A stretch of DNA of 64,000 bases from an uncultured Candidatus Melainabacteria bacterium (GCA_934754505.1 CAKVIE010000005.1:80707-144706), one strand, 5' to 3'; positions 52,488 through 61,882 are shown, numbered from the stretch's first letter. Notes: generated by a model not told the origin, from the letters alone. Translations and numbers: made by a program.

Positions 52488-53756
52488 GTGAGTCGGTTTC
52501 ATTTATTAAAAAGTTCATACGGTTTAAAAATTTTCATAATTTTTTTTAGTGTTGTGATAATGTTTTTTGCGGTAAATCCGCTTTCTGCCTTTGCACTTGA
52601 AGAAATTGACGATGTTATTACGGACGAAGAAGAACAGGAAATCGAACTCGTGCCGTCCGAGCCGAAATTTGAAGAAAATGCCATTCCCTTAAAAATCGAA
52701 AAAACGGACATCGTTGAAATTGTAAAACCTAAAAAGAAATTCAAGGAAGCCTTTAAAAACCTTGGTGAACAAGACGGAACGGCTTTGGATTTGTTCAGAA
52801 CTTCCGGCTATGATTTTGAAGCAGGACCGGTTAAAAATCAGAAACTCGGTGTGTTTTTTCACGGGGCAAATGTTTTTAACGCTCAACGGGGTGAAGATTT
52901 ATCAAATACTACCGACTTTACGGCAGCGGAATTGTACGGCGAAACGCTTTTTAAAGACGAAAAAACCTCTTTCGGATTCAGCTACAACTTTGCAAGAGAA
53001 TTTATTTATAACAATAATTTCTTCTCAAGATTTTCTTCAATGTATTTTCAACACAGATTTAATGACAATCAAAAACTTATGCTGGGCGAAATGCGTGTGC
53101 CAAACGGCATTGAGGGCGGTATTACAACTGCAAGAATAAGATTTTTCAAAAGAAGTCAAATCGCAAGAACTTTCGGCAACGGAACTTCCAACGGTATAAG
53201 AAATACCGCTCAATATAAGTATGGAAGCTATGATATCGGCTACTTTGACGGCAGCAGATATTGGAACAATATGTTCAGCGGAAATGAAATTGCAGGAACA
53301 ATCACACTTAACCCGTTTGAAAATACAAGCAAAAAGTTCGGAAATCTTAAAGTCGGAGGAAGTTTTAACGTCGGAAATTCCGCAAATTCCATAGCTGTTT
53401 TTGGCGGGCATGCAATTTATAATTACAAAAAATTGTATCTTGATTTTGAATATCAGCACGCAGACGGATATTCAGGCTCATACTACGGAAAAGGTCGTCA
53501 TCACGGCTTTTATACAACGGCATCTTATTTCGTTTTACCGAAACTTGAACTTGCCGCAAGATACGATTTTCTCCAAAATCTCAACAACGAAAATGTTTCT
53601 CAGGAATATGTCGCAGGTGTTAATTATCATTTGAATAACAAGGCGAAATTGATGTTTAACTATGTTTTTTCAACGAAAGATACCGCTGTAAATCCGTCAC
53701 ACAGAATTTATCTCGGAGCGGATTTCTTTACCCCTGCTTTGCTTGATTTATTGTAA
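52488..53756 (+). CDS. Outer-membrane beta-barrel porin, copy 2
   Basis: 422 aa. GTG start at 52488, with the purine run AAAGAAAAGGAA directly ahead; the next in-frame starts would break the signal peptide (KIFIIFFSVVIMFFAVNPLSAFA). Same plan as copy 1: acidic spacer, then the barrel with FRTSGYDFEAGPVKNQKL matching FSNQGYEFEKGPVKNLKI, and MLGEMRVPNGIEGGITT matching copy 1's RVPVGVEGGLS. The ending THRIYLGADFF-like strand (HRIYLGADFFTPALLDLL) is shared. Tandem duplication with divergence, presumably for different solutes. The two are co-transcribed. Confidence 0.72.
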   Translation: MSRFHLLKSSYGLKIFIIFFSVVIMFFAVNPLSAFALEEIDDVITDEEEQEIELVPSEPKFEENAIPLKIEKTDIVEIVKPKKKFKEAFKNLGEQDGTALDLFRTSGYDFEAGPVKNQKLGVFFHGANVFNAQRGEDLSNTTDFTAAELYGETLFKDEKTSFGFSYNFAREFIYNNNFFSRFSSMYFQHRFNDNQKLMLGEMRVPNGIEGGITTARIRFFKRSQIARTFGNGTSNGIRNTAQYKYGSYDIGYFDGSRYWNNMFSGNEIAGTITLNPFENTSKKFGNLKVGGSFNVGNSANSIAVFGGHAIYNYKKLYLDFEYQHADGYSGSYYGKGRHHGFYTTASYFVLPKLELAARYDFLQNLNNENVSQEYVAGVNYHLNNKAKLMFNYVFSTKDTAVNPSHRIYLGADFFTPALLDLL

Positions 53757-53795
53757 AAAAATTGCCCTTTTTTATATTCATTATAAAATGTTTAT

Positions 53796-54857
53796 ATGGA
53801 TTTTTATGAAAAAAACAAAACTCTATTTGACGAACTTGAAAAAAGGATAGAGGCTTCTCCCGAAAGCCCCGAAAATTACCTTATGCTCGGCAAACTCTGC
53901 GTTATGGGCTTGATGTATGATGAGGGTCTTGAGGCTTACGGCAGACTTTTGAGAATTGATCCTTTGAATGTTCAGGCTTTGATTAATTCGGGCAGTATTT
54001 GTTTCTTTCAAAAAAATTATCAAAAAGCTATTAATTATTATTCGAGAGCTTTGGAAACAGATGCTGCAAATTCTTCTGTTTACTACAATTTGGGCAACTG
54101 CTATGCCGAATTAAAAAATTTTAACCAATCTATGGAAGAATACAAAAAGGCTTTGGAATACGATGATAAAAATCCTGCGATTTATACAGCAAAAGGGCTT
54201 TTATATCAGGATATGAGCGAATTTCCGTCAGCTGTTGCAAACTTTCAAAAAGCGGTTGAGTTAGAGCCTGAAAATCCCGAGTATAACAATAATCTTGCTT
54301 GTGCGTTTTTGAAGATGAAATTGTTTGAGGAAGCTGTTTTTTACTTCAAAGCGGCATTGAAATATTCACCCGATGATGCGAAAATTGCACTTTGCTGTGC
54401 AAATGCGTATTCTGCAATGAAAAAATACGATGATGCTAACGAATATTTTGACAAAGCTGTCGAAATTGACAAAAACTATTACAATGCCTACATTTGCAAG
54501 GCTATTTCATTATGCGAAGAAGGTAAGGTAAATGAAGCGAAAGCGGTTTTTGACGAGGCACTTCTGATTGATGAAAACCGTTCAAACGCATACGTTTTAA
54601 AGGCAAATTTATCAGTTTCGGAGAAAAATTACTCCGAAGCATTAAAATTGTACAAATCGGCACTTGAAAAAGAGCCTGATTCGGCAAAAATATATATACA
54701 CTCGGCAAACACAAGGGTTTTGACGGACGATTTGGCAGGGGCGATAAAAGACTACAAACACGCTGTCGATTTACAGCCTGAAAATGACGAAACAAAACTT
54801 TTATACTACGATACAATCTGTGATTTTGTCGATAAAAAATTCAAAAAGGAGTCTTAA
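53796..54857 (+). CDS. TPR repeat protein
   Basis: 353 aa made of about nine tetratricopeptide repeats; good examples are SVYYNLGNCYAELKNFNQSM and AIYTAKGLLYQDMSEFPSAV. There is no signal peptide, so it should be cytoplasmic; TPR proteins hold complexes together. Its stop is followed directly by the ATG of the Tic20-like gene (TAAATG), so the two are translated together and may work with the same membrane partner. Confidence 0.85.
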   Translation: MDFYEKNKTLFDELEKRIEASPESPENYLMLGKLCVMGLMYDEGLEAYGRLLRIDPLNVQALINSGSICFFQKNYQKAINYYSRALETDAANSSVYYNLGNCYAELKNFNQSMEEYKKALEYDDKNPAIYTAKGLLYQDMSEFPSAVANFQKAVELEPENPEYNNNLACAFLKMKLFEEAVFYFKAALKYSPDDAKIALCCANAYSAMKKYDDANEYFDKAVEIDKNYYNAYICKAISLCEEGKVNEAKAVFDEALLIDENRSNAYVLKANLSVSEKNYSEALKLYKSALEKEPDSAKIYIHSANTRVLTDDLAGAIKDYKHAVDLQPENDETKLLYYDTICDFVDKKFKKES

Positions 54858-55283
54858 ATGTACCCGAATAAACCGGTTATTTATCCGATAGAAAAAATAA
54901 TTTCAGTGCTTTCATATTATACATTCGGTTTTGTCGGATTGATATATTTTATTATTGCACTCGTTAAAAAACAAGGCTTAAGACCGTTTTTAAGATACCA
55001 CGTATTCATGTCGATTTTTATTTCGATTTTGCTTTACATACTCTCGATAGCCTTGATTTTGGTCATAAATATTTTGGGATTTATTCCGTTCTTTAGAGCA
55101 ATTTTGTTCTCGCTTACGGTTATGTTCCAAAGTAATCTTATTTCGTTTGCGGGCATGAATTTCTCGCTCGTGACACTTCTTGTGACGGCACTTTTAACCT
55201 ATCTCGCCGTCGGTGCTGCTTTCGGAAAATATTCTTATCTTCCTTGGGTCAGCGAAATTATTAACTATAATGTAAAACGTTAA
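54858..55283 (+). CDS. Tic20-like membrane protein
   Basis: 141 aa with four spans (~10-35, 45-70, 75-100, 105-125). The segment KKQGLRPFLRYHVFMSIFISILL resembles the RYH..QS.....L pattern of the Tic20 family, known from cyanobacteria and chloroplast envelopes. Function in bacteria is unclear. AAGGAG lies six bases upstream of the ATG, inside the TPR gene. Confidence 0.65.
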   Translation: MYPNKPVIYPIEKIISVLSYYTFGFVGLIYFIIALVKKQGLRPFLRYHVFMSIFISILLYILSIALILVINILGFIPFFRAILFSLTVMFQSNLISFAGMNFSLVTLLVTALLTYLAVGAAFGKYSYLPWVSEIINYNVKR

Positions 55284-55299
55284 TTGGGAGATATTTATT

Positions 55300-56580
55300 A
55301 TGAATTTTGATACAATTCTTGTTCAAGGTGCACATGATGCTTCTAAAAACAGAAATGCAATCAGTGTTCCGATTTATCAAACTTCCGCATACAGCTTTGA
55401 TACGGTTGAATTTGCGGCTGATTTGTTCGATTTAAAAACAGCAGGTGATATTTACACAAGAATTTCCAACCCGACAACTCAAGTTCTTGAAGAAAGGCTT
55501 GCAATGCTTGAGGGCGGTGTTGGTGCATTATGTGTGTCATCAGGTCAATCTGCATCTTTAATTGCGATTTTAAATATTGCAAAAGCAGGTGATGAAGTTG
55601 TTGCTTCCGAAAATATTTACGGTGGAACGGTAAACCTTTTCGGTGTTACACTTGAAAAACTCGGAATAAAAATCCGCTTTGTAGCTTCGGAAAATATTGA
55701 AGATTACGAAAAAGAAATCAATGACAAAACTGTTTGCATTTTTGCAGAAGCTTTAACAAACCCTAAAATCAGCATTGCTGATATTGAAGCCTTGGCAAAC
55801 CTTGCACACAGTCACAAACTTCCGCTTATTATTGACGGAACTGTTACGACACCGTATCTTTTAAGACCTTTTGAACACGGAGCCGATATTGTTGTTCACT
55901 CAATGACAAAATATATTGCTTCTCACGGTTCATCAATGGGCGGTGTAATTATTGATTCGGGTAATTTTGACTGGAGCTGTTCGGATAAATTCAAATGCCT
56001 TACGGACAAAGACCCGAGCTATCACGGTTTGAGTTATACGGAAACATTCGGAAAAGCTGCATATATCGTGAAAGCAAGAGCACAGCTGTTAAGAGATATA
56101 GGCTGCTGCATAAGCCCGTTTAACTCATATTTGACACTTCAAGGCTTGGAAACATTGTCTTTGAGAATGCAAAGACACAGTGATTCCGCACTTAAAGTTG
56201 CAGAATTTCTTGAAAATCACCCTGCCGTTAAAGAAGTTAAATACCCCGGTTTGAAAAACGATAAGTACCACGCATTGGCGGAAAAATATATGCCGAAAGG
56301 TGCATCATCGCTTTTGAGCTTTGTAATTGACGGTGACAGAGCTGTTGCGACAAAGTTCATTGAAAATCTCAAAATGCTTATTCATGCAACAAACATTGGT
56401 GACACAAGAACAATCGTGACTTACCCCGCACTCACAACTCACAGACAATTATCGGCAGAACAGCTTGAAGAATGCGGTATCAGTGAAAGCTTTATAAGAC
56501 TTTCGATTGGTCTTGAAGATGTTGATGACATCACAAGCGACCTTGACCAAGCCTTAAACAAAGCTATTGCTTGCACATAG
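55300..56580 (+). CDS. metY: O-acetylhomoserine sulfhydrylase-type PLP enzyme
   Basis: 426 aa, typical for MetY. It forms homocysteine (or methionine) from O-acetylhomoserine and sulfide or a thiol, using PLP. Motifs: YTRISNPTTQVLEERLAMLEGG, the PLP-binding VVHSMTKYIASHGSSMGG (Lys in T-K-Y), and the late NLKMLIHATNIGDTRTIVTYPALTTH. The usual D-N-T near the cofactor reads IDGTVTTPYL, so Asn is replaced by Gly. GGGAG precedes the ATG. Its 3' end overlaps the convergent HD-GYP gene by 17 bases. Confidence 0.9.
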   Translation: MNFDTILVQGAHDASKNRNAISVPIYQTSAYSFDTVEFAADLFDLKTAGDIYTRISNPTTQVLEERLAMLEGGVGALCVSSGQSASLIAILNIAKAGDEVVASENIYGGTVNLFGVTLEKLGIKIRFVASENIEDYEKEINDKTVCIFAEALTNPKISIADIEALANLAHSHKLPLIIDGTVTTPYLLRPFEHGADIVVHSMTKYIASHGSSMGGVIIDSGNFDWSCSDKFKCLTDKDPSYHGLSYTETFGKAAYIVKARAQLLRDIGCCISPFNSYLTLQGLETLSLRMQRHSDSALKVAEFLENHPAVKEVKYPGLKNDKYHALAEKYMPKGASSLLSFVIDGDRAVATKFIENLKMLIHATNIGDTRTIVTYPALTTHRQLSAEQLEECGISESFIRLSIGLEDVDDITSDLDQALNKAIACT

Positions 56581-57646
56581 TTGCATATTCAAGCCAAATA
56601 TAAGAAAAAGTCTTTTCAACATTGAGGAATGCATCTGTCACATCGGGCATGAATTGTATTCCTCTTTGTTCTTTTATGATTTCAATGGCTTTTTCGTGAG
56701 AAACTGACGGTTTATAAGGCTTTTTGGTTCTCAATGCATCATAAACATCGGCTATCGCCATAATACCTGCTTCTATCGGAATATCGCCGTTTTTGAGTTT
56801 GTCGGGGTAGCCTGTTCCGTCAGGACGTTCGTGGTGAAATCTTGTGATAAGTTTGCCAATTTCGATAAAATCGCTTTTACCAAATGTTTTTATAATATTA
56901 TCAAGGGTTTCATCACCCAAAAGTGTATGAGTTTTTATAACTTCATATTCGGGTTCGGTCAACTTACCCGGTTTAAGAAGAATTTTATCGGGAATTCCGA
57001 TTTTGCCAATATCGTGCAAAGGCGTTGCAGCGGTTAATTCCGCAATGAATTTATCAGTAAATTTTTCCTTATATTTCGGATTTTTTTGAAGTTCAACTGC
57101 TAAAACATAAACATATTTTTGCATTCTTTCAAGGTGCTTTCCCGTATTATCGTCACGAGATTGAGCAAGTTTTGCAAGTGCCATAATTGTTTCCATTTGA
57201 GGGTGATTAACTGTTTGCAAAAGTTCGTTCATTGCTTTTGTAAAGGCTTCGTTCTTCGCTTGAGCCTTTTTGTGAGATTCCATCATAAAAAGACAATTTT
57301 CAATTCTTCTGCCGATTTCATCTTCGTTTACGGGCTTGGAAATATAATCCGTTGCTCCGCTTTCAAAGCCGTTTTGCATTAAATCTTCCTGCTCGGTATC
57401 GCAGGATAAAATAACAGGAATGTGTCTGAACTTGTTTTCCGCACGTATTGCTTTACAAAGTTCAAATCCGTAATCGTCTGCCGAAAGAATGTCTATTATT
57501 ACGATATCGGGCATGAGCTCTTCGATTTGTTCAACAGCTTTTTCCGGACAATAGTCTGTAAAGACTTGATGTCCCTGCGATTGCAATATTATTTTCGTAA
57601 ACTTCAAATCGACTTCTTTTTCACCGATGATAAGAATTTTTGCCAT
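56564..57646 (-). CDS. Response regulator with HD-GYP domain
   Basis: 360 aa. Residues 1-120 are a receiver domain with the phosphorylatable Asp in DIVIIDILSADDYG and Lys in YISKPVNEDE. Residues ~150-345 are an HD-GYP phosphodiesterase domain, complete in its key residues: LHDIGKIGIPDKIL (HD) and RFHHERPDGTGYPDKL (GYP). It probably breaks down cyclic di-GMP or related dinucleotides when phosphorylated. The sensor kinase is not adjacent. It has a long intergenic region upstream that it shares with the divergent HAD gene. Confidence 0.9.
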   Translation of the reverse strand: MAKILIIGEKEVDLKFTKIILQSQGHQVFTDYCPEKAVEQIEELMPDIVIIDILSADDYGFELCKAIRAENKFRHIPVILSCDTEQEDLMQNGFESGATDYISKPVNEDEIGRRIENCLFMMESHKKAQAKNEAFTKAMNELLQTVNHPQMETIMALAKLAQSRDDNTGKHLERMQKYVYVLAVELQKNPKYKEKFTDKFIAELTAATPLHDIGKIGIPDKILLKPGKLTEPEYEVIKTHTLLGDETLDNIIKTFGKSDFIEIGKLITRFHHERPDGTGYPDKLKNGDIPIEAGIMAIADVYDALRTKKPYKPSVSHEKAIEIIKEQRGIQFMPDVTDAFLNVEKTFSYIWLEYATMCKQ

Positions 57647-57737
57647 ATAATAAACCTCTTTTAATCGGTTTTTATTATATCACACAACCGAAATTTTACC
57701 CAAACTTATTAAAACTGTTGCAAATATAAACATCTTC

Positions 57738-57767
57738 TTGACAATGAACTCGTAAAAAAGTTATCAT
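57738..57767 (+). promoter_or_regulatory. Sigma70-type promoter of the HAD gene
   Basis: TTGACA (57738-57743), 18-base spacer, TATCAT (57762-57767); the ATG is at 57805. Confidence 0.65.
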
Positions 57768-57804
57768 TTAATCGTATTGAAGTAAGTTTTTATAAGGAAA
57801 AATT

Positions 57805-58416
57805 ATGATTAAAAATGTTGTGTTTGATATGGGAAACGTGCTTATTCAGTGGGACCCCGACTATATCGTATCAAGACTTCTTGATAATTCAAGATTTGCT
57901 CAAGCTATTAAAAGAGCTGTTTTTGAAAACGAACTTTGGGGAAAACTCGATGAGGGTACGGTTACGGAAGAAGAAGTTTTTGAAAAAGCAAAATCACAAC
58001 TTCCCGAAGAAGCATACGATGACCTTGAAGAAGTTATGGATAACTGGCAATACTGCATGCCCGTAATCGTTGAAACGAACGAGCTTGCAAAGACTTTACG
58101 CCAAAAAGGCTACAATGTTTATTTGCTTTCAAACGCAAACAAGAGATTTCACGGTTATGGCAGAGAAAATGTTCCGAGCTTGAAGTATATGAACGGTTAT
58201 TTGATTTCAGCCGACGAAAAATGTGTAAAACCGTCAAAAGAAATTTATGAAAAATTCTTCAAAAAATTTGACTTAAATCCTGATGAATGCGTATTTATCG
58301 ATGATTTAAACGCAAATTGCGAAGGTGCAAGAAATGCGGGCATGAGAGCTTACTGCTATGACGGCGATTATGATAAATTGGTTGAATACTTGAAATCCGT
58401 CGGCGTTGAGGCTTAA
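57805..58416 (+). CDS. HAD-superfamily hydrolase (YihX-like)
   Basis: 203 aa. ATG at 57805 after AAGGAAAA. Motif I reads VVFDMGNVLIQWDP (D-x-G-N variant, as in the YihX and epoxide-hydrolase-like group), motif II is LLSNANKRFH, motif III has Lys in KCVKPSKEIY and motif IV is CVFIDDLNANCEGA. It is a helical-cap phosphatase, perhaps for a sugar phosphate; substrate not determinable. Own promoter and own terminator, so a single-gene transcript. Confidence 0.87.
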   Translation: MIKNVVFDMGNVLIQWDPDYIVSRLLDNSRFAQAIKRAVFENELWGKLDEGTVTEEEVFEKAKSQLPEEAYDDLEEVMDNWQYCMPVIVETNELAKTLRQKGYNVYLLSNANKRFHGYGRENVPSLKYMNGYLISADEKCVKPSKEIYEKFFKKFDLNPDECVFIDDLNANCEGARNAGMRAYCYDGDYDKLVEYLKSVGVEA

Positions 58417-58443
58417 TTCAAAATTTACAATATCAAAATTTTT

Positions 58444-58470
58444 AAAATCAGGGTTTATGCCCTGATTTTT
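58444..58470 (+). terminator. Intrinsic terminator of the HAD gene
   Basis: ATCAGGG (58447-58453) pairs with CCCTGAT (58460-58466), followed by a T-run. Confidence 0.85.
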
Positions 58471-58476
58471 GTTTAC

Positions 58477-58503
58477 AAAAAGCCCGAAATTTTTCGAGCT
58501 TTG
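58477..58503 (-). terminator. Intrinsic terminator of the Memo-AMMECR1 gene
   Basis: On the minus strand AAAGCTCGAA pairs with TTCGGGCTTT (one wobble pair), followed by TT. It stands back-to-back with the HAD terminator. Confidence 0.75.
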
Positions 58504-58508
58504 TTTTA

Positions 58509-59843
58509 TTAATCGATTAATTCCGTTCTAAATTTGTATGCTTGGAAAGTGTTTGAAAACCAATCGGGTCTTAAACCTGCCTTTTGTTTCAAAGAATTTA
58601 AGAACTTTTGTTTTTCGGGGAGCTGTTCCCAAACTTCCGGAAGATAAACCGCCTGTCTGCCTGCGTCTTTGATAATTAAACCGTCAACCTTCGGCACTAA
58701 TTGGTTTAATAAATCTTCTTCGCTTTCAAATTTCATAGGTTCGGGCATGGATAAAAGCGAAACGGAATAAGAAAGTTTTTCAAATTCATCAGCTTCCAGC
58801 GGAATAAATCTCGGGTCTTGAAAAGCTGCATTTCTTGCGTTTTTGCAAACGTCGATTATCAAAGGTTCTACCCCGATTATTGAGCCGATACAGCCTCTTA
58901 ACATGTCTTGAATTTTCAAGGTTACAAAGGTTGCAACTTTCATCTCAAGAGCTTTCGGATAATTTTCTATTTTGAGATTTATTTTGTCCAAATTTGATTT
59001 AATGCTGACTATTGCAAGGTTTTTGATTATGTTTGAGAAATATTGTTTTAAAAACGAAATTTTGTTTTGTTCTGCCAAATACCACGCACCGTAGCCGACA
59101 ACGCTCGATTCGTCGCCTGTTCTTTCGGAAGAATCTGTCATTCCGACTCTGATTAATGAAAAATCTTTGCTTTTTGCAAATTCCAAAAGACCGCAAATGC
59201 CGATATATCCGCAGGCCTGTTCCGGACTCATGTTGTAAAAAGCCATATTTTCAATCATATCAGCAGTTACACCGTCTATTCTTACAGCTTCGGCTTTGTT
59301 TCTGAAATGGCTTAAATCTGACGAGATTACGAAGCCGATTTTTTCGTTCTCCCAATATTTACCGATTATTTCGGCAATTTTGTCATAGTTTGCCGAACCG
59401 ACTAATATCGGAACGATTTTTGTTTCGGGGAGAAAATATTTTATAAACGGAATTTGAACCTCAACCGAGTGTTCATACATAAATGCACTGTCGCAATATT
59501 CTCCGCCCATGTTTTTAATTTCTTCGGCAAGTTCTTTGTTGATAAGTATTTCACCTGTCGGAACTTCCCAAGCATCGTCTGTCGGGAGTGCAAATTGTTC
59601 AACAGCTTGTCTGTGAGCAGGGGCAAAAATCAAAATTGTTTCTAAATCTTTTCTCAAATATTTAAGACATTTTACCGCAAGTGCTCCCGAATATTGGTGG
59701 CCTGCGTGCGGAACGATGACCGCTCTTGCTTCAAATTCACATTCTTTTTCGGATTTTTCGTCAAAGGTTTTAATTTCGTTTTCCAAAGCCTCTTTATTTC
59801 CCGTATAAAATTGACCTGCAACCGACGGCTTTTTTATTTTCAT
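58509..59843 (-). CDS. Memo-AMMECR1 fusion (AmmeMemoRadiSam proteins B and A)
   Basis: 444 aa. Residues 1-~270 are a Memo-like domain: KKPSVAGQFYTGNKEAL, VIVPHAGHQYSGALA, YEHSVEVQIPFIKYF, FVISSDLSHF. These carry the His and Asp residues of the extradiol-dioxygenase-like fold. Residues ~275-444 are an AMMECR1 domain with the signature LRGCIGSIIGVEPLI and NARNAAFQDPRF. The two are separate genes in many genomes and fused in others. The radical SAM partner diverges from it, 54 bases away. The function of this three-part system is unsettled; modification of an RNA or small molecule has been suggested. Confidence 0.9.
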   Translation of the reverse strand: MKIKKPSVAGQFYTGNKEALENEIKTFDEKSEKECEFEARAVIVPHAGHQYSGALAVKCLKYLRKDLETILIFAPAHRQAVEQFALPTDDAWEVPTGEILINKELAEEIKNMGGEYCDSAFMYEHSVEVQIPFIKYFLPETKIVPILVGSANYDKIAEIIGKYWENEKIGFVISSDLSHFRNKAEAVRIDGVTADMIENMAFYNMSPEQACGYIGICGLLEFAKSKDFSLIRVGMTDSSERTGDESSVVGYGAWYLAEQNKISFLKQYFSNIIKNLAIVSIKSNLDKINLKIENYPKALEMKVATFVTLKIQDMLRGCIGSIIGVEPLIIDVCKNARNAAFQDPRFIPLEADEFEKLSYSVSLLSMPEPMKFESEEDLLNQLVPKVDGLIIKDAGRQAVYLPEVWEQLPEKQKFLNSLKQKAGLRPDWFSNTFQAYKFRTELID

Positions 59844-59897
59844 AAAACATCTCCCAAATTAATTTGTCTTATATAATATATAATTATAATATGAAAA

Positions 59898-60887
59898 ATG
59901 AAAGTTGATACAATGTTAAGCAAAAAAACGAAATGTGATATTTGTCCGAGAGAATGCGAGCTTGATGAAAATCAAACGGGATTTTGCAAGGTTAGACAAA
60001 ATGTCGGCGGTCAGCTGGTTTCAACGGTTTACGGCTATACGACGGGGCTTGCGATTGACCCTGTCGAAAAAAAACCTTTATATCATTTTTATCCGAAATC
60101 TTCCGTTTTGTCATTTGGAACCTTCGGCTGTAATATGGGGTGTGTTTTTTGTCAAAACCATCATATGTCAAAGCACGGACAAGATTTTTCGCTTTCTAAA
60201 AAAGCCATGCCCGAAAACATTGTTGCGACGGCGTTATACTACAAGTGCAAAAGTGTGGCTTTCACTTATAATGACCCTGTGGTTTTTCTTGAATATGCCA
60301 AAGACACGGCTGAATTATGCCGAGAGAGCGGAATTAAAACGGTTGCGGTAAGTGCAGGTTATATGAACAGACCTCAGGATTTTTATCCTCTGATTGATGC
60401 GGCAAATATTGATTTGAAAGGATTTTCCGAGGATTTTTATAAACGGAATTGTCTTGCGGAACTTGCTCCCGTTCTTGAAACAATCAAATATGCTGCAAAA
60501 GAAACCGATTGCGTTTTGGAGCTTACAACGCTTTTGATTGAGGAGGAAAATGATGATTATGATGTTTTGAAAAAGGAATTTGAATGGATTTTGGAAAATA
60601 CGGGCGATAAAACACCTTTGCATTTGAGTGCTTTTCACCCCGATTACAAAATGCTCCAAAAAACGAGAACTTCGTCGGAAACACTTTTTCGGGCATGGAA
60701 ACTTGCGAAAAATGTTGGTTTGAAGAATGTTTATACGGGAAATATCGTTGATGTCGAGTCATCTTCGACAATTTGTCCGAAATGCGGAGAAATTTTAATA
60801 AAACGCCGAGGCTATGAGATTTTTGACGAAAAAATCATTGACGGCTGCTGTTCAAATTGCGGTGAAAAAATTTACGGCAAATTTTAA
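59898..60887 (+). CDS. amrS: AmmeMemoRadiSam system radical SAM enzyme
   Basis: 329 aa from ATG 59898, or 324 from ATG 59913, which has GAAAG at eight bases; the choice is uncertain. N-terminal CDICPRECELDENQTGFCKV is a zinc or cluster-binding preamble. The radical SAM cluster motif is GTFGCNMGCVFCQNHHMS (CxxxCxxC). A C-terminal rubredoxin-like CPKCGEILI...CCSNCGEKI holds another metal. It splits S-adenosylmethionine to a radical; the substrate is unknown. It is divergent from the Memo-AMMECR1 fusion, as expected for this system. Confidence 0.9.
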   Translation: MKVDTMLSKKTKCDICPRECELDENQTGFCKVRQNVGGQLVSTVYGYTTGLAIDPVEKKPLYHFYPKSSVLSFGTFGCNMGCVFCQNHHMSKHGQDFSLSKKAMPENIVATALYYKCKSVAFTYNDPVVFLEYAKDTAELCRESGIKTVAVSAGYMNRPQDFYPLIDAANIDLKGFSEDFYKRNCLAELAPVLETIKYAAKETDCVLELTTLLIEEENDDYDVLKKEFEWILENTGDKTPLHLSAFHPDYKMLQKTRTSSETLFRAWKLAKNVGLKNVYTGNIVDVESSSTICPKCGEILIKRRGYEIFDEKIIDGCCSNCGEKIYGKF

Positions 60888-60948
60888 AAATTTAACCATT
60901 TTTCCCAAAAATATGATAAACTTATTATCAAAAAAAGGAGATGAATAT

Positions 60949-61398
60949 ATGAAAAAGATTTTTGCAGTATTATTAATGGTTGGATTTTTGGCAAATACAC
61001 CGCTTGCGGCGATTGCCGTTCAAACTTCAAACACGGTAAAAGCCCCTGTTTGGGAAGAATATGTGCCTGAAAAATATCAAAATCCGAGAAGTTTTCCGAA
61101 TAAAGGAAAAAATATTTCCGAACTTGCTGTCGGAATTGTTTTGACGGATTTGCTTTTGACTGCACCTATCGGCATTCCGATGATTTGCCACGCAACCACT
61201 AAAATGAAAAACGAAAGCTGGTATAAGAAAAAAATCGTTTTTGAAGCGGGCATGAAAGAGGCTGAACAAATCAAAGACCCCGTTAAAAAACAAGAATATT
61301 ATACAAATTTGCTCAAAAAGTGCAAATTGACCGAAGAAAGACATCAAAAACAGCTTGCAAAAATGCAAAAAAAGGCTGCAAAAGAAGCTAAAAAATAA
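60949..61398 (+). CDS. Secreted or membrane-tethered hypothetical protein, 149 aa
   Basis: The ATG at 60949 follows AAAAAGGAG; a longer frame starting at 60814 overlaps the radical SAM gene and lacks a signal. Signal peptide MKKIFAVLLMVGFLANTPLAA. A hydrophobic stretch (ISELAVGIVLTDLLLTAPIGIPMIC) is likely membrane-embedded. The C-terminal third is a Lys/Gln/Ala-rich, probably coiled-coil helix ending in many Lys. Not recognised. Separated from the radical SAM gene by 61 bases with no terminator, so it may be co-transcribed. Confidence 0.6.
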   Translation: MKKIFAVLLMVGFLANTPLAAIAVQTSNTVKAPVWEEYVPEKYQNPRSFPNKGKNISELAVGIVLTDLLLTAPIGIPMICHATTKMKNESWYKKKIVFEAGMKEAEQIKDPVKKQEYYTNLLKKCKLTEERHQKQLAKMQKKAAKEAKK

Positions 61399-61402
61399 TT
61401 TT

Positions 61403-61882
61403 TTATGCGGAAATTTCGGCAAGGTCGAATTTTATTGCCTTCGAAAGTTCAGATAGCGATAATTCTACTTGATAACCGATTTTTCCGCCGCTAAAAATAA
61501 TTTTTTCAAAATTTTCTGCACTTTTGTCAATTACTGTGTGAAAAGGTTTTTTCATTCCGATTGGCGAACAGCCGCCGTGAACGTATCCCGTCAATGGCAA
61601 AAGCTCTTTTAATTTAATCATTTCAAGACTTTTTTCTCCGACTGATTTTGCTGCTTTTTTCAGGTCCAAATCTTTGCTTACCGGCACAAGAAAAACATAG
61701 TATTTCTTTGATGAGGCTTGTGTCACAAGGGTTTTGAATACTAAATCGGGATTTTGATTAAGTGCTTCTGCAACTTCAAGTCCGCTTATCGCCGTTGTAT
61801 TTGTGTAATTATGGCTTTTGTAATCAATTTTAAAACTGTCTAAAATTCGCATTACATTTGTTTTGTCTTTGTTTTTGCTCAT
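61403..61882 (-). CDS. ybaK: YbaK/EbsC family Cys-tRNA(Pro) deacylase
   Basis: 159 aa from the ATG at 61882, seven bases after GGAG; an in-frame TTG lies 12 bases upstream. The YbaK pattern is clear: KTLVTQASSKKYYVFLVPVSKDLDLKKAAK (catalytic Lys region) and LTGYVHGGCSPIGMKKPF. It removes Cys wrongly attached to tRNA-Pro. It starts two bases after the stop of the metallopeptidase gene upstream. Its 3' end converges on the gene at 60949, four bases away. Confidence 0.9.
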   Translation of the reverse strand: MSKNKDKTNVMRILDSFKIDYKSHNYTNTTAISGLEVAEALNQNPDLVFKTLVTQASSKKYYVFLVPVSKDLDLKKAAKSVGEKSLEMIKLKELLPLTGYVHGGCSPIGMKKPFHTVIDKSAENFEKIIFSGGKIGYQVELSLSELSKAIKFDLAEISA

